Below, piece after piece: positions 26,800-35,766 of a DNA stretch of 39,965 nt (position 1 is its first letter; each line of letters opens with the position of its first letter). The notes below the pieces were generated by a model that worked only from the letters and a program-made list of their open reading frames with translations, had not been told where the DNA came from and searched no databases. The stretch covers positions 1-39,965 of the forward strand of contig DIYF01000122.1 in the NCBI GenBank assembly GCA_002427745.1, read 5' to 3'. The position numbers and the translations under genes were made by a program. Origin of the DNA: Roseivirga sp. UBA6061 (lineage in GTDB: Bacteria; Bacteroidota; Bacteroidia; Cytophagales; Cyclobacteriaceae).

Positions 26800-27483
26800 A
26801 TGAAAAACAACAGATCCATTCAGTTGCCGCAAGCCACAATAGACCTGAACAATCTGTCTACCTCCTCTCCGGCTCAGGACTCTTTGTTCTGGCACATGTG
26901 GAATTCCTGTAAAGATATCGCTGAAGGCGCCCTGGCCACTGACTTTGTGCAGGGAATCAAAGATGGAAACCTCAATCCCCAAACCTACGGAGCCTTTAAT
27001 GTCAGCGATGCCTATTACTGCTTTCACGGTGCTGAGGATTATCAGGTAGCGGTAGACAAAGCTGCTCACCCGGTACTCAAGGCCTTCCTGCAACAAAAAC
27101 ATGACAGCTATCAGCAGTACAACGAGACTTTTCCTGATACCTGGCGGGTAAAAGACGGCTCCAGCATTGTGCCTACAGCCGTCTGCCAGGCTTATGCCGA
27201 CTTCGAGTCCCGCACCTGCATCAATGAAGAGGCCATTTATGCCCTGATTGTGATGCTTCCCTGCGAATACCTGTGGGTCTGGTTGGGACAGCAATTGGTG
27301 TCTTATCAGGAAGATAATCTCTATGCAGACTGGATTAAATGGAATCAGGACCCTTCGGGGGCATTTGCCATGGGGAATTTCATTGAAGAGTACCAGAAAA
27401 CCAGCCCTGTCAATGAAGGAAAAGCCATGGACATTTATCAGCAGGCCATTACCTACGAACGGGATAATTTTGCTACTGCCTGA
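26800..27483 (+). CDS. TenA/THI-4 family protein
   Basis: This 227-residue all-helical, haem-oxygenase-like protein is the fold of thiaminase II (TenA), which salvages thiamine breakdown products. VSDAYYCFHGAEDY carries the pyrimidine-binding Asp and Tyr. MLPCEYLWVWLG carries the catalytic Cys (about residue 155), but the usual Tyr four residues later is Trp. YERDNF near the end is the acid region. It may therefore act on another amino-pyrimidine or be a divergent TenA. Start is the ATG at 26800; a TTG at 26761 would add 13 residues. No other thiamine gene is adjacent. Confidence 0.78.
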   Translation: MKNNRSIQLPQATIDLNNLSTSSPAQDSLFWHMWNSCKDIAEGALATDFVQGIKDGNLNPQTYGAFNVSDAYYCFHGAEDYQVAVDKAAHPVLKAFLQQKHDSYQQYNETFPDTWRVKDGSSIVPTAVCQAYADFESRTCINEEAIYALIVMLPCEYLWVWLGQQLVSYQEDNLYADWIKWNQDPSGAFAMGNFIEEYQKTSPVNEGKAMDIYQQAITYERDNFATA

Positions 27484-27635
27484 ATTGTTGCAGGATTTGT
27501 TACCGTATGTAAGAAAGAGTACCCGGCATCGGCAATTGTTCCATATTGTTTGCGTTTCTTATGCTAATGTGGTCATACAAGGCTTCTTATTTATAACTTG
27601 ACCATCATACGCTTTCAACCAAATACTGCGGACTT

Positions 27636-29021
27636 GTGAACACGGTCAGACTCACCTTTCTCTTATTTATTACGCTTCTCTGCTGCCCGGTATCAGCACA
27701 GAGTATCTTCAGAACAGCCTGTGGAGGTAACCAACCCAGACTGGACAGTCTGCTGACTGAAACGCCCCTGGATACAACAGATGACCGGGGCAGGTCTCTT
27801 TTGCACTGGGCCGTAGCATGCAACAGATCCGGTATTGTTGATTTCCTGATAGCCAAAGGCATAGCCGTTAATTCCGGAGATGATGAAATGGTCACTCCCC
27901 TGCAAATGTCAGTGCGATTTAACCGTACCGGCCTCTTTGACCTGCTGAGAGTATTGCCGGAATACAAGGGTTGGCAGACACAATATGGTGCTGTATTGCT
28001 CGAAACAGCCATTCTGAGAAAGAACCCGGACTTTGTAAAAAAGCTCATTGAAGCAGGCACTGATATCGATGTAAGAAACAACCGGGGCAGCACTCCGCTG
28101 GAAATAGCTGAAAGAATCGGTGCCTCTGATATCGCCAGCTGGCTTCTCGATCAGGGGGCTGATAAGCAGCTGGTAAGAAGTTTTTATCTGAAAGGGCCTT
28201 ATCTGGGGCAAAAGCCACCGGGCATGATACCTGAGCTGTTTGCTCCCAATATCATCTCTACAGAAGAGTCAGAGTTTGGTTCAGTCTTTAACAAAGATGC
28301 CTCCGAGTTTTACTATGCAGTAGATGTGAACGGCAAAAATGAGATTCGCTTTTCCAGCCTGGTCCAAGGCAAATGGAGTAAGCCCGAAGTCATTCTGTCA
28401 CATGAGCAATACAGCTACAATGACCCCTTCCTCTCCCCTGATGAGCAGCGACTTTACTTTATCTCGCGAAGGCCGGTTACCGGTACTGAACGCATGCCCT
28501 TCCATGATATATGGTATGTAGAAAGAACTACTCAAGGCTGGTCTGAGCCCATTAATGCCGGACAGAATATCAATTCTGAAGCCAGCGAGTTTTATATCTC
28601 CTTCACTCATGAAGGCACCATGTACTTTTCCTCAAGTGTACAGGCCCCGGAAGACCAAAGACGCACAGACCTGGATATCTACTACGCAAAGTCTGTCAAC
28701 GGACAGTTTCAGAAACCGGTGCGACTCGATGATTCAGTGAACACGCCTGCCTATGAAGCCGATGTATTCGTCAGTCCCGATGAGTCCTATATTATCTTTT
28801 GTGGTATCAGAGAAGAAGGCCTGGGCCGGGGCGATTTATACATCAGTTTCAGAAATGAAGATGGTAGCTGGACCCGGGCTGTAAATATGGGTGATAAAAT
28901 CAACACGAAGGGCTACGAATACTGCCCCTATGTCACCTCAGATGGTAAGTACCTCTTCTATACCAGCCAGCAGGATATCTACTGGGTAGATGCGCGTATT
29001 ATTGAGGAATTCAGAAAGTAA
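27636..29021 (+). CDS. exported ankyrin-repeat and PD40 (WD40-like) protein
   Basis: This 461-residue protein starts at GTG; a signal peptide (LTFLLFITLLCCPVSAQ) follows. Residues about 25-190 are ankyrin repeats: GRSLLHWAVACNRSGIVDFLIAKG and GSTPLEIAERIGASDIASWLLDQG. The rest is a TolB-type beta-propeller with PD40 blades: YNDPFLSPDEQRLYFISRR, then VFVSPDESYIIFCGIREE and YVTSDGKYLFYTS. The combination suggests a periplasmic protein-binding scaffold; no enzyme motif is seen. The SDR gene begins three bases after its stop. Confidence 0.85.
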   Translation: MNTVRLTFLLFITLLCCPVSAQSIFRTACGGNQPRLDSLLTETPLDTTDDRGRSLLHWAVACNRSGIVDFLIAKGIAVNSGDDEMVTPLQMSVRFNRTGLFDLLRVLPEYKGWQTQYGAVLLETAILRKNPDFVKKLIEAGTDIDVRNNRGSTPLEIAERIGASDIASWLLDQGADKQLVRSFYLKGPYLGQKPPGMIPELFAPNIISTEESEFGSVFNKDASEFYYAVDVNGKNEIRFSSLVQGKWSKPEVILSHEQYSYNDPFLSPDEQRLYFISRRPVTGTERMPFHDIWYVERTTQGWSEPINAGQNINSEASEFYISFTHEGTMYFSSSVQAPEDQRRTDLDIYYAKSVNGQFQKPVRLDDSVNTPAYEADVFVSPDESYIIFCGIREEGLGRGDLYISFRNEDGSWTRAVNMGDKINTKGYEYCPYVTSDGKYLFYTSQQDIYWVDARIIEEFRK

Positions 29022-29024
29022 AAA

Positions 29025-29723
29025 ATGAAAAATGTATTGATAACAGGCGTTGGCAAAGGTCTGGGTAAAGAGCTTTTTAAGTCTTTTACTTCAAAAGGCC
29101 ATTTCGTATTCGGAGTAGTGAGAAAAGCCTCTGATGTAAAGACACTCGAAGCAATGGCTCCTGAAAACTCCAGGGTCATTGTCGCTGATCTGGCTTCTGA
29201 TACCTCAATCGGGTTGATCCGTGAGGCCGTTCAGGATGCCCCGATAGACCTCCTGATTAACAATGCAGGAATTGCCGGCAGTAGTTATCAGCTTCACCAT
29301 GTCGAATCAGCAGAAATCAATAACCTCTTTAATGTGCACTGTCTGGGTGTGCTGCGGACTGTTAAGGCATTACAGAACAACCTTCTGAAAGCCGATAAAC
29401 CGACTGTTTTGAACCTGAACAGCAGATTAGGGTCCATCTCACGCCAAAGTGCAGGGGTTTATGATCACCTGGCGATCAGCTACTCTTACAGAGTTGCCAA
29501 GGCAGCTCAGAACATGCTTACGAATTGTTTGCGATCTGAATTCAGGGATCAAATTCAGTTTATCAGCCTGCATCCGGGAAAAATGAAAACGGAGATTGCC
29601 TCAAGTGACGCAGATGCAGATCCGGCAGAGGTAGCTCATCGCATTCTGAGTCATTTTGAAACAGGAAGGCTTGTGGAAGAAAACGGCATCACAGAGCTGG
29701 AAAAGGAGATTATCCCCTGGTAA
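29025..29723 (+). CDS. short-chain dehydrogenase/reductase
   Basis: This 232-residue Rossmann-fold oxidoreductase is of unknown substrate. The cofactor site is TGVGKGLG near the N-terminus. NNAGIAG, the catalytic Ser region NLNSRLGSIS and YRVAK (Tyr-x3-Lys) follow in the usual order. Cofactor preference cannot be read with confidence; Arg in VVRKAS hints at NADP(H). It lies three bases after the ankyrin/PD40 gene, so co-transcription is likely but the functional link is unclear. Confidence 0.9.
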   Translation: MKNVLITGVGKGLGKELFKSFTSKGHFVFGVVRKASDVKTLEAMAPENSRVIVADLASDTSIGLIREAVQDAPIDLLINNAGIAGSSYQLHHVESAEINNLFNVHCLGVLRTVKALQNNLLKADKPTVLNLNSRLGSISRQSAGVYDHLAISYSYRVAKAAQNMLTNCLRSEFRDQIQFISLHPGKMKTEIASSDADADPAEVAHRILSHFETGRLVEENGITELEKEIIPW

Positions 29724-29907
29724 AATACCCGTAGTCAAACGGCCTGTGATTGCTTATGCTCTCATTAAAACCTAACTTATTTGCAGGAAAAACTTCTGCG
29801 GGTAATCCAATGATTTACCGGCCCTGATGTGGCTGAGGAGAACGGGTTGATTAAGGTAGAAGCATTAGCCAAACTACAGCCCCTACCAGATATCAAAAAC
29901 ACACAAT

Positions 29908-30246
29908 ATGACTACTGAAGAATTCGTCAAGGGTTTCCATCTCCACAAGCAAGAAATGCTTCAGGTGTATCTAAGCCACGGCTCCGATACCCATGTAGGT
30001 CAGTTAATTGAAAAGCTCAATTTGAGCGAGGAACAAAGGGCTACTTTTGAAAAGCTTTTAGACGCATCATTTAATGACTTAATGTATAGTATCCTGCTGG
30101 CATTCGATGGTTCAACATCTATTGGCAATCTGGAACAACAGCTCTATACCATTTTTGACGAAAAGGGTAATCAATTGGGAGGAGAAGAACAATGTGGTGA
30201 TATCGAAGCTTTGGCTTATGAATATTTTCATGAGGGTAACTCCTGA
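29908..30246 (+). CDS. conserved hypothetical protein
   Basis: This 112-residue acidic soluble protein has no signal peptide. It is mainly helical, with EEFVKGFHLHKQEMLQVY, EEQRATFEKLLDASFNDLMYSILLAFDG and a C-terminal DIEALAYEYFHEG. No motif was recognised. The central DLMYSILLAFDGSTSIG pattern resembles small immunity-like or uncharacterised proteins, but this is only an impression. It is preceded by 184 bases without a gene. Confidence 0.7.
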   Translation: MTTEEFVKGFHLHKQEMLQVYLSHGSDTHVGQLIEKLNLSEEQRATFEKLLDASFNDLMYSILLAFDGSTSIGNLEQQLYTIFDEKGNQLGGEEQCGDIEALAYEYFHEGNS

Positions 30247-30392
30247 TACTTTCAGGAATTTTCAGTGTCAAAGCCGGGCTATCTCAAACAGACGCTTTCA
30301 CTACAACCTTATTGATTTGTTTTAGCATATTTAATTAGTGGAATTGACCAGAAGTTATCAATTCTCAGCTCATTGCTCACGACTATTGAAGC

Positions 30393-31019
30393 ATGATACA
30401 AGCCATAATCTACGATCTGGACCATACGCTTTTCGATCCCGGAAGTATTGACAAGCAGATATTTGAGTCGGCTTTTGAATGGCTGGAAAGTGCAGGAATG
30501 TTCAGCAGTGAAGAAATGACCATGATCAGAAAGGATTTCTTTTCAATTTCGCTGAATGCCTTTATTGATAAGCACCTGACTGACACTACCAGGGAAGCAT
30601 TTGTCACAAAACTCAAAAACCTGCCGCTCCTACCCAAACTGGCCACCTATCGTGATGGCCATGTAGTCACAGGAATAAACGTTACGAATTACCTTGTCAC
30701 TTCCGGGCTCACAGAGTTTCAAAATCAGAAAATCGATGCCCTGGGAATCAGAGACTGGTTTGCTGAAATATTTATTGACGACCCCCTAAGGCTGACATGG
30801 CAGGATAAAGAAGAGATTATGAAATGCATCATAGAAACCTATGGCTATCAGCCCTCGGAGCTATTAATTGTGGGAGACAATCCTCATTCAGAAATAAAAG
30901 CCGGAAACAACCTGGGGATACAAACCATCCAGATTTTAAGAGAAGGCATTATAAAATCGAATCTGGCTGATCAATGTATTCAGACCTTAGCGGCATTACC
31001 CAAAATCATAGACAAATGA
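30393..31019 (+). CDS. HAD-superfamily hydrolase
   Basis: This 208-residue cytosolic phosphatase-type enzyme has the catalytic DLDHT at residues 8-12 (nucleophile Asp8, acid Asp10). A helical cap follows. The motif II-like threonine lies in LVTSGLTEFQ, the lysine in the WQDKEEIM region, and motif IV is VGDNPHSEIKAGNNLG. Substrate is unknown; small phosphoesters are likely. Its stop overlaps the start of the DinB-like gene in ATGA, implying translational coupling. Confidence 0.88.
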   Translation: MIQAIIYDLDHTLFDPGSIDKQIFESAFEWLESAGMFSSEEMTMIRKDFFSISLNAFIDKHLTDTTREAFVTKLKNLPLLPKLATYRDGHVVTGINVTNYLVTSGLTEFQNQKIDALGIRDWFAEIFIDDPLRLTWQDKEEIMKCIIETYGYQPSELLIVGDNPHSEIKAGNNLGIQTIQILREGIIKSNLADQCIQTLAALPKIIDK

Positions 31020-31492
31020 AAGCAACAAAAGCACTGGCAAAACGCCTTAAAGAAGTAATCATAAATGGTAAATGGGTGGCAGGGACCAATGTGAAAGAAC
31101 AAATTGAAGACCTGACCTGCGAGCAGGCACTGATTGAGATAAGCGGATTGAACAGCATTGCTGCCCTGACCTTTCATATCAACTACTATATTTCCGGTGT
31201 ATCAGACTTTTTTGAAAACGGAAAGCTCGTAATCCGGGATAAATATAGTTTTGACCTCCCACCCCTTGAATCAGAAGATGACTGGCAGAAACTGAAGAAC
31301 GATTTATTCAGCAACACTGAAAGACTTGCCTCACATATCGAAAATCTGGCCGATTCAGACCTGGAAAAGGTTTTTGTCGATGAAAAATACGGTGACTACA
31401 ACAGGAACATGGCGGGCATTATTGAGCACTGCTACTACCACTTTGGTCAGATAAGACTTATTAGAAAGCTGCTACCTAATTTCCATAGTTGA
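31016..31492 (+). CDS. DinB-superfamily protein
   Basis: This 158-residue four-helix-bundle protein starts at the ATG overlapping the HAD stop (ATGA). Fourteen extra in-frame residues upstream from 30974 lie inside the HAD gene and are rejected. FHINYYISGVSDFFENG and the C-terminal GIIEHCYYHFGQIRLIRKLL contain the spaced histidines of DinB-like metal sites. The 3' end overlaps the convergent membrane-protein gene by 17 bases. Its activity is unknown; pairing with a phosphatase may indicate a detoxification or repair-like pathway (inference). Confidence 0.83.
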   Translation: MKATKALAKRLKEVIINGKWVAGTNVKEQIEDLTCEQALIEISGLNSIAALTFHINYYISGVSDFFENGKLVIRDKYSFDLPPLESEDDWQKLKNDLFSNTERLASHIENLADSDLEKVFVDEKYGDYNRNMAGIIEHCYYHFGQIRLIRKLLPNFHS

Positions 31493-32141
31493 GAATCTCA
31501 TTGGCGCTCTTGATGTTTTCATGCTTGATACCAAAGGTGATATTGTTCACCCGATCAATCTCTGTATTAGTGGCTGAAATAAACTGACCAGGACTGATAA
31601 CCTCTGTCTTGCCCTCTACCATGCCTCCGGTGACGAGGTAATTGTAAATTCTCAGCTGTATGGAAGAGAAAGCCAGGTATGACTTTAAATTGGTCGCAAT
31701 ATTTCCCTTATGATCAAGTACTTTGATAAGGATCCCGAAAAAAGCGGTGAGACATAACAGGGAGTAGAAAATTGCCTGGAATGTCTCAGTCTGATCTTTA
31801 ATACCATCTTCGGCCATCATAAGTATTTGCAGTCCCAGCGCGATGGTAAGTATGGTCAGGGTCAATGTCGATGCGAAATAGTAAGCATTCATCAGCTTGG
31901 CCACTTTCATATGATGTTCCTTCTTGCTTTCTATTACTTCATATTGGGTCGTAAGTGTATTAAGTTGCTGCTCTTCCATGAATTCGACTGAAGCCTTTAC
32001 CTGGCTCAGGTCTTTTTTAATCAACTCGTCTCCATGACTATATGGCTTGAGTATATCCTTAGCAGAAAGTTTGGCAGCAGTTACCTGCAAATAGAAAAAA
32101 ACAAGGGTTCCCAGGACAATATACAGGCAGGTCAACAGCAT
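31476..32141 (-). CDS. membrane protein with SLATT-like topology
   Basis: This 221-residue protein has one N-terminal transmembrane helix (LLTCLYIVLGTLVFFYL). A coiled-coil-like cytosolic stretch (SVEFMEEQQLNTLTTQYEVIESKKEHHMKV) follows, then a two-helix membrane hairpin (residues about 85-135). Conserved-looking amphipathic helices come last (NLKSYLAFSSIQLRIYNYL). This layout resembles SLATT-type 2TM effector domains that accompany nucleotide-signalling defence enzymes, but no such enzyme is adjacent. The resemblance is topological only, so unknown membrane protein is the safe call. Confidence 0.75.
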   Translation of the reverse strand: MLLTCLYIVLGTLVFFYLQVTAAKLSAKDILKPYSHGDELIKKDLSQVKASVEFMEEQQLNTLTTQYEVIESKKEHHMKVAKLMNAYYFASTLTLTILTIALGLQILMMAEDGIKDQTETFQAIFYSLLCLTAFFGILIKVLDHKGNIATNLKSYLAFSSIQLRIYNYLVTGGMVEGKTEVISPGQFISATNTEIDRVNNITFGIKHENIKSANEILNYGN

Positions 32142-32329
32142 AAATCAGAATGATAAGGTCAAAATTGAATCATTAAATATAAAAATATCCCGAAAAGCAG
32201 GCTTAGATCTGAGGCCCCTGATCATCACACAACTTACCAGTAACAATTTCACCTCATTAAGTTCTTTTAGACCCTGATTAATTAAGAATTAAATAACCTC
32301 TGGCTCCGGTAGTCTCGCTTATCTCGCTT

Positions 32330-32337
32330 TAACTTTG
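32330..32337 (+). promoter_or_regulatory. candidate -7 promoter element TAACTTTG
   Basis: TAACTTTG matches TAnnTTTG and lies 30 bases before the ATG at 32368, a suitable leader length. It overlaps the alternative TTG start at 32335. No TTG -33 box was identified. Confidence 0.45.
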
Positions 32338-32367
32338 ATCCAGTCAAAGATTTTTTTCCCTCCCGAC

Positions 32368-33954
32368 ATGAAAAACAGAATTCAATTTTTTGCCCTGAGT
32401 TTACTCTTTATTCACCTGGCCACTCCTAAAGTCCATGGACAGGAGCTGGTGGTGCAGCCCTATCTGCAACATGCTTCCCCCACCGGTATCCATATCATGT
32501 GGGAAACCTCCACAGGTGGCAAGAGCCAAGTACACTGGGGCATAAATAAAGAGCTTTCCCATACTTCTGAGAGGGTCTTTTCTATTGTGAACAACAGGCC
32601 TTCTGAAATACACCGTGTTGAACTGACCGACCTCACCCCCTCTACCACTTATTACTATAAAGTCATCACCGGCAAAACGGAATCAGCCATCTACCACTTC
32701 ACCACTCCCCCCTTGCCGGCAGAGGACAAGAACTTCCAGTTGGTAGCGCTCAGTGATATGCAGCGCGATGATGAGCACCCCCAAAAGTTCAAAGAGATCG
32801 TTGAGGATGGCGTACTGGCCTATCTCGAAAACAAAACCGACCAGGACGACATTTTTGAAAACCTGGGTATGGTACTGGTGCCGGGTGATCTGACCAAAGA
32901 CGGACTTAACTATACAGACTGGACCAACGACTTCTTCGGTCAGTCGAAAAACCTGCTGCCCTATGTTCCTGTTTACCCGGTTCTGGGCAACCACGAAAGG
33001 AACAGTGACTTCTATTTCAACTATTTCCACCTGCCCGACAATGGAACACCAGGCTATATGGAGCACTGGTACTACAAGGATTATGGCAACGTCCGGATCA
33101 TCGGCCTCAACTCGAACGATAACTACAGAATTCAACAGCAGCTGGACTGGCTGGCGGACGTTTTGAAAGATGCCGCACAAAAGGATGAGATAGATTTTGT
33201 TTTCGCTCAGCTTCACCATCCACACAAATCTGAGCTATGGATAGATGGCGAAAGGGATTATACAGGAGAGGTGATAGTTCAGCTGGAAAAGTTCTCAACA
33301 CGTACCGGCAAACCTACCATCCACTTTTACGGCCATACCCATGGTTATTCCAGGGGGCAGTCAAGAGATCATACCCACCTCTGGGTAAATGTAGCTACGG
33401 CCGGTGGCAAAATTGATGGCTGGGGCGAATACGAACAGACCAACTATGATGAGTTTTCTGTAAGCCACAGCGACTACGGTTTTGTACTGATGGACGTCTC
33501 AGCTGGTGATGATCCTAAATTCAAGCTCGTCAGGGTAAGCCGCGGTGATATTGCCAACCCAAAAGACAATGAGGTAAATGATGTCATCGAAGTAAAGAGG
33601 TACAGCATCAAACCTGAGACACCTGTTTGCCTGTCTCCTATTGAAGAAGCGAAAGTAAAAACGAGCGAGCTTCTCCTGAAAGCCTCAACATTTAAAGTCA
33701 GCGATGGAGCTGAGCACGGGCAGACCCAATGGCAGGTAGCCCGCACCTACAATTTTGCCAATCCTGAGGTAGATGTCTGGAAAAATCATGAAGACTGGTA
33801 CGGCAATAAAGACCTGAACGCGGGTATTGACTTAACGCAACTAAGGGTCACTTCACTGGAGAAAAAGACGACCTATCACTGGCGAGTGCGCTACAGAACC
33901 AAAGGACTGGTATGGAGTGACTGGTCAGAGCCCCAGAAGTTTGTTATCAAATAA
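32368..33954 (+). CDS. exported calcineurin-like phosphoesterase with N-terminal FN3-like domain
   Basis: This protein of about 528 residues starts at the ATG at 32368. A signal peptide (FFALSLLFIHLATPKVHGQ) is followed by a purple-acid-phosphatase-type beta-sandwich (VQPYLQHASPTGIHIMWETS). The metal-binding motifs appear in order: LVPGDLTKDG, LGNHER, FAQLHHPHKS and FYGHTHGYSRG. The first motif is SDMQ rather than the usual D-x-H, so one metal ligand may be changed. A C-terminal domain of about 130 residues (TTYHWRVRYRT) is FN3-like. It is probably periplasmic or surface-located and acts on phosphate esters. Confidence 0.88.
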   Translation: MKNRIQFFALSLLFIHLATPKVHGQELVVQPYLQHASPTGIHIMWETSTGGKSQVHWGINKELSHTSERVFSIVNNRPSEIHRVELTDLTPSTTYYYKVITGKTESAIYHFTTPPLPAEDKNFQLVALSDMQRDDEHPQKFKEIVEDGVLAYLENKTDQDDIFENLGMVLVPGDLTKDGLNYTDWTNDFFGQSKNLLPYVPVYPVLGNHERNSDFYFNYFHLPDNGTPGYMEHWYYKDYGNVRIIGLNSNDNYRIQQQLDWLADVLKDAAQKDEIDFVFAQLHHPHKSELWIDGERDYTGEVIVQLEKFSTRTGKPTIHFYGHTHGYSRGQSRDHTHLWVNVATAGGKIDGWGEYEQTNYDEFSVSHSDYGFVLMDVSAGDDPKFKLVRVSRGDIANPKDNEVNDVIEVKRYSIKPETPVCLSPIEEAKVKTSELLLKASTFKVSDGAEHGQTQWQVARTYNFANPEVDVWKNHEDWYGNKDLNAGIDLTQLRVTSLEKKTTYHWRVRYRTKGLVWSDWSEPQKFVIK

Positions 33955-33993
33955 CAGATTCTACTGACTGTTAACCACCCGGTATTGGTATTT

Positions 33994-34016
33994 CATTTAG
34001 CATTATAAGCTAAATG
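33994..34016. repeat. inverted repeat 1 of the structured intergenic region
   Basis: CATTTAGC (33994-34001) and GCTAAATG (34009-34016) form a perfect 8-bp stem with a 7-base loop, 40 bases after the phosphoesterase stop. It could be that gene's terminator, although no T-tract follows. Confidence 0.5.
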
Positions 34017-34049
34017 TAGTAAGGCGATGCGCTTATCTCGTTGAAGTGT

Positions 34050-34090
34050 CAAGTCTTGCGACCTTATGGGTAACAAGCCCAAAAGACTTG
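34050..34090. repeat. inverted repeat 2, with nested inner stem
   Basis: CAAGTCTT (34050-34057) and AAGACTTG (34083-34090) form a perfect 8-bp outer stem. Inside lies TGGG (34067-34070) pairing with CCCA (34078-34081). A two-tiered stem like this suggests a structured RNA or a recombination or binding site rather than chance, but conservation cannot be checked here. Confidence 0.5.
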
Positions 34091-34127
34091 TCATTAGAAT
34101 CACACGGTTGAGAGCTGCGGCCATGTT

Positions 34128-34154
34128 CCTGAATAGATTGCTCGCTTATTCAGG
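34128..34154. repeat. inverted repeat 3
   Basis: CCTGAATA (34128-34135) and TATTCAGG (34147-34154) form a perfect 8-bp stem with an 11-base loop. Confidence 0.5.
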
Positions 34155-34158
34155 CATC

Positions 34159-34177
34159 TGATCTGTAAAACAGATCA
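34159..34177. repeat. inverted repeat 4, compact hairpin
   Basis: TGATCTGT (34159-34166) and ACAGATCA (34170-34177) form a perfect 8-bp stem with loop AAA, four bases after repeat 3. It lies about 130 bases before the next start. Confidence 0.55.
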
Positions 34178-34304
34178 AATCTGTGCTAAAATTGATTAAA
34201 TACGGCAATCGGTTCAGAGCGGCTTGTCCTATCTTGGCATTTCACGAATCCTCTGTATACTCTTGAATTCTCTCTTTACAAAACAAAGACGCTTAACCAG
34301 GGAT

Positions 34305-35765
34305 ATGAAATACCCCGGCTACTTTTACATTGTTTTATTCCTCATACTGGCCGCCTGCAGTGACAAAAAGTCTGTTTTAACAATTGATACCCAAGATGAC
34401 TGGACTCAAAAAACAGCCCGGTCTGAGAATGTAAGTATTGAAAAAAGTACCGACCTAAACGGTGTGGAAGACCTTATGGGCAATGGCGGTCTGATGCTCA
34501 CCAAGAAAGAAGTCGGAAAACCCTTTCAGAAAACAACCGAATTCTCTGCTAGCGGCACCTGGTCATCCGGCTGGCAGTCCTTAAATGGCAGGAGTCTTCG
34601 CTCAGTGGAATCAGAAGTTATCAATTACGGTAACCCTATCGATATGAGAGCAGATTGGGTCAAATTCTCCGGGAACCCGGTGCTTTCAGGTGAAAACACG
34701 CTTTTACCACTGAACAGGAAGAATATAACTGACCAGACCATTCTGCTCCCCTCTCCCGGTGGTGTACCGCAAGATCAGTCCATACTCAAGGGCACGGGCC
34801 AATGGAAGGGAAAATGGCTTCTGTTTTTCAATCATACCCCCGATAAATGGCCAAATGACTACTACTGGAGCTTTGCCGTAGCAGACAGCCTAACTCCCCT
34901 TAAGAAGGGGCAAAACCCATTTTACATCGATACAACCGCCTTTCCGCTATATGGGCCCATTGACGGACAGGCCCCCAATGACTGGCTTGAGGTTGACGGA
35001 ACCTTCTATGCCCCTGATGAAACTCATGATGGCGAATCTCATATGTGGCTGAGCAAGGACATTATCAACTGGACAGACCTTGGTCCTGTCACGGGTATAC
35101 TGGGGGGCGATCCCGGTATGGTTTACGATGGCAAAGACTTCTTTCTCTTTAATGAAAATGGCGATTACCTGACTTACAACCAGTTGGACAAAAACCTTAC
35201 AGATGTAATTAAGGGCGATACAGTACTCCATGTAGGAGACCACACCGGTGATCCGGATATCGGCTTTTTCAATAACCAATGGCATATGTTTTTTGATGAC
35301 GGGGAGCACTTGCACTACAACATTGGCTATGCCGCGACCAGTGCTGAGCGCTTTCCTTATGGCTGGCAACTTGAAAATGACATTTACGGCCCCTATAACC
35401 CTGATCAGGGCCAGACCTGGGACAATGACAACAAGGAAGGAAATGATTTTGGTACAGGAGATGCCGACATTGCCCTGGAAGACAATACCCTATATCTCTT
35501 CACTGAAAGACCCATTGGCGCTGCGTACCGTGACCTCAAAGAAATCTATGAGAATACCGGACAAAGCGTTCAGCTCAAAGTAGAAGTAGATCAAAACGGA
35601 GACAACACGGCTGACGATTCCACGGATTGGATGGAGCTGACAATGGGCAGCCATAGCATTGACCTGGACAAGAAGCTGAAAGGCAAGCAGTACAGACTCT
35701 TACTGAAGCTCAGCAGCAATGATCATAATACCAGTCCCTTGGTGAGGTATGTAACCATCAAGTAA
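34305..35765 (+). CDS. lipoprotein, GH43-like beta-propeller (putative glycoside hydrolase)
   Basis: This protein of about 486 residues has a lipobox ending at Cys18 (ILAAC); the ATG at 34305 is chosen because the signal peptide starts there. After a beta-rich N-terminal region, propeller-like blades are evident: QWKGKWLLFFNHTPDKW, DWLEVDGTFYAPDETHDGESHMW, GMVYDGKDFFLFNENGDY and DPDIGFFNNQWHMFFDDG. These resemble the five-bladed glycosidase fold of GH43/GH32/GH117-type enzymes. Acidic residues at blade starts (for example GDPDIG, GDADIAL) are candidate catalytic sites. No family can be fixed by eye. It is followed after one base by the TIM-barrel lipoprotein. Confidence 0.75.
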   Translation: MKYPGYFYIVLFLILAACSDKKSVLTIDTQDDWTQKTARSENVSIEKSTDLNGVEDLMGNGGLMLTKKEVGKPFQKTTEFSASGTWSSGWQSLNGRSLRSVESEVINYGNPIDMRADWVKFSGNPVLSGENTLLPLNRKNITDQTILLPSPGGVPQDQSILKGTGQWKGKWLLFFNHTPDKWPNDYYWSFAVADSLTPLKKGQNPFYIDTTAFPLYGPIDGQAPNDWLEVDGTFYAPDETHDGESHMWLSKDIINWTDLGPVTGILGGDPGMVYDGKDFFLFNENGDYLTYNQLDKNLTDVIKGDTVLHVGDHTGDPDIGFFNNQWHMFFDDGEHLHYNIGYAATSAERFPYGWQLENDIYGPYNPDQGQTWDNDNKEGNDFGTGDADIALEDNTLYLFTERPIGAAYRDLKEIYENTGQSVQLKVEVDQNGDNTADDSTDWMELTMGSHSIDLDKKLKGKQYRLLLKLSSNDHNTSPLVRYVTIK

Positions 35766-35766
35766 C

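Larger units (their letters stand above)
33955..34304. other. 350-base intergenic region with four hairpins
   Basis: No protein frame with a credible start was found. An upstream TTG frame from 34224 would merely extend the lipoprotein before its signal peptide. The region carries four separate inverted repeats between 33994 and 34177, listed individually. The remaining 130 bases before the ATG at 34305 probably hold its promoter. Confidence 0.7.

Noticed and set aside
34224..34304. N-terminal extension of the propeller lipoprotein from a TTG start
   Set aside because: The clear lipoprotein signal peptide begins at the ATG at 34305; an extension would bury it.
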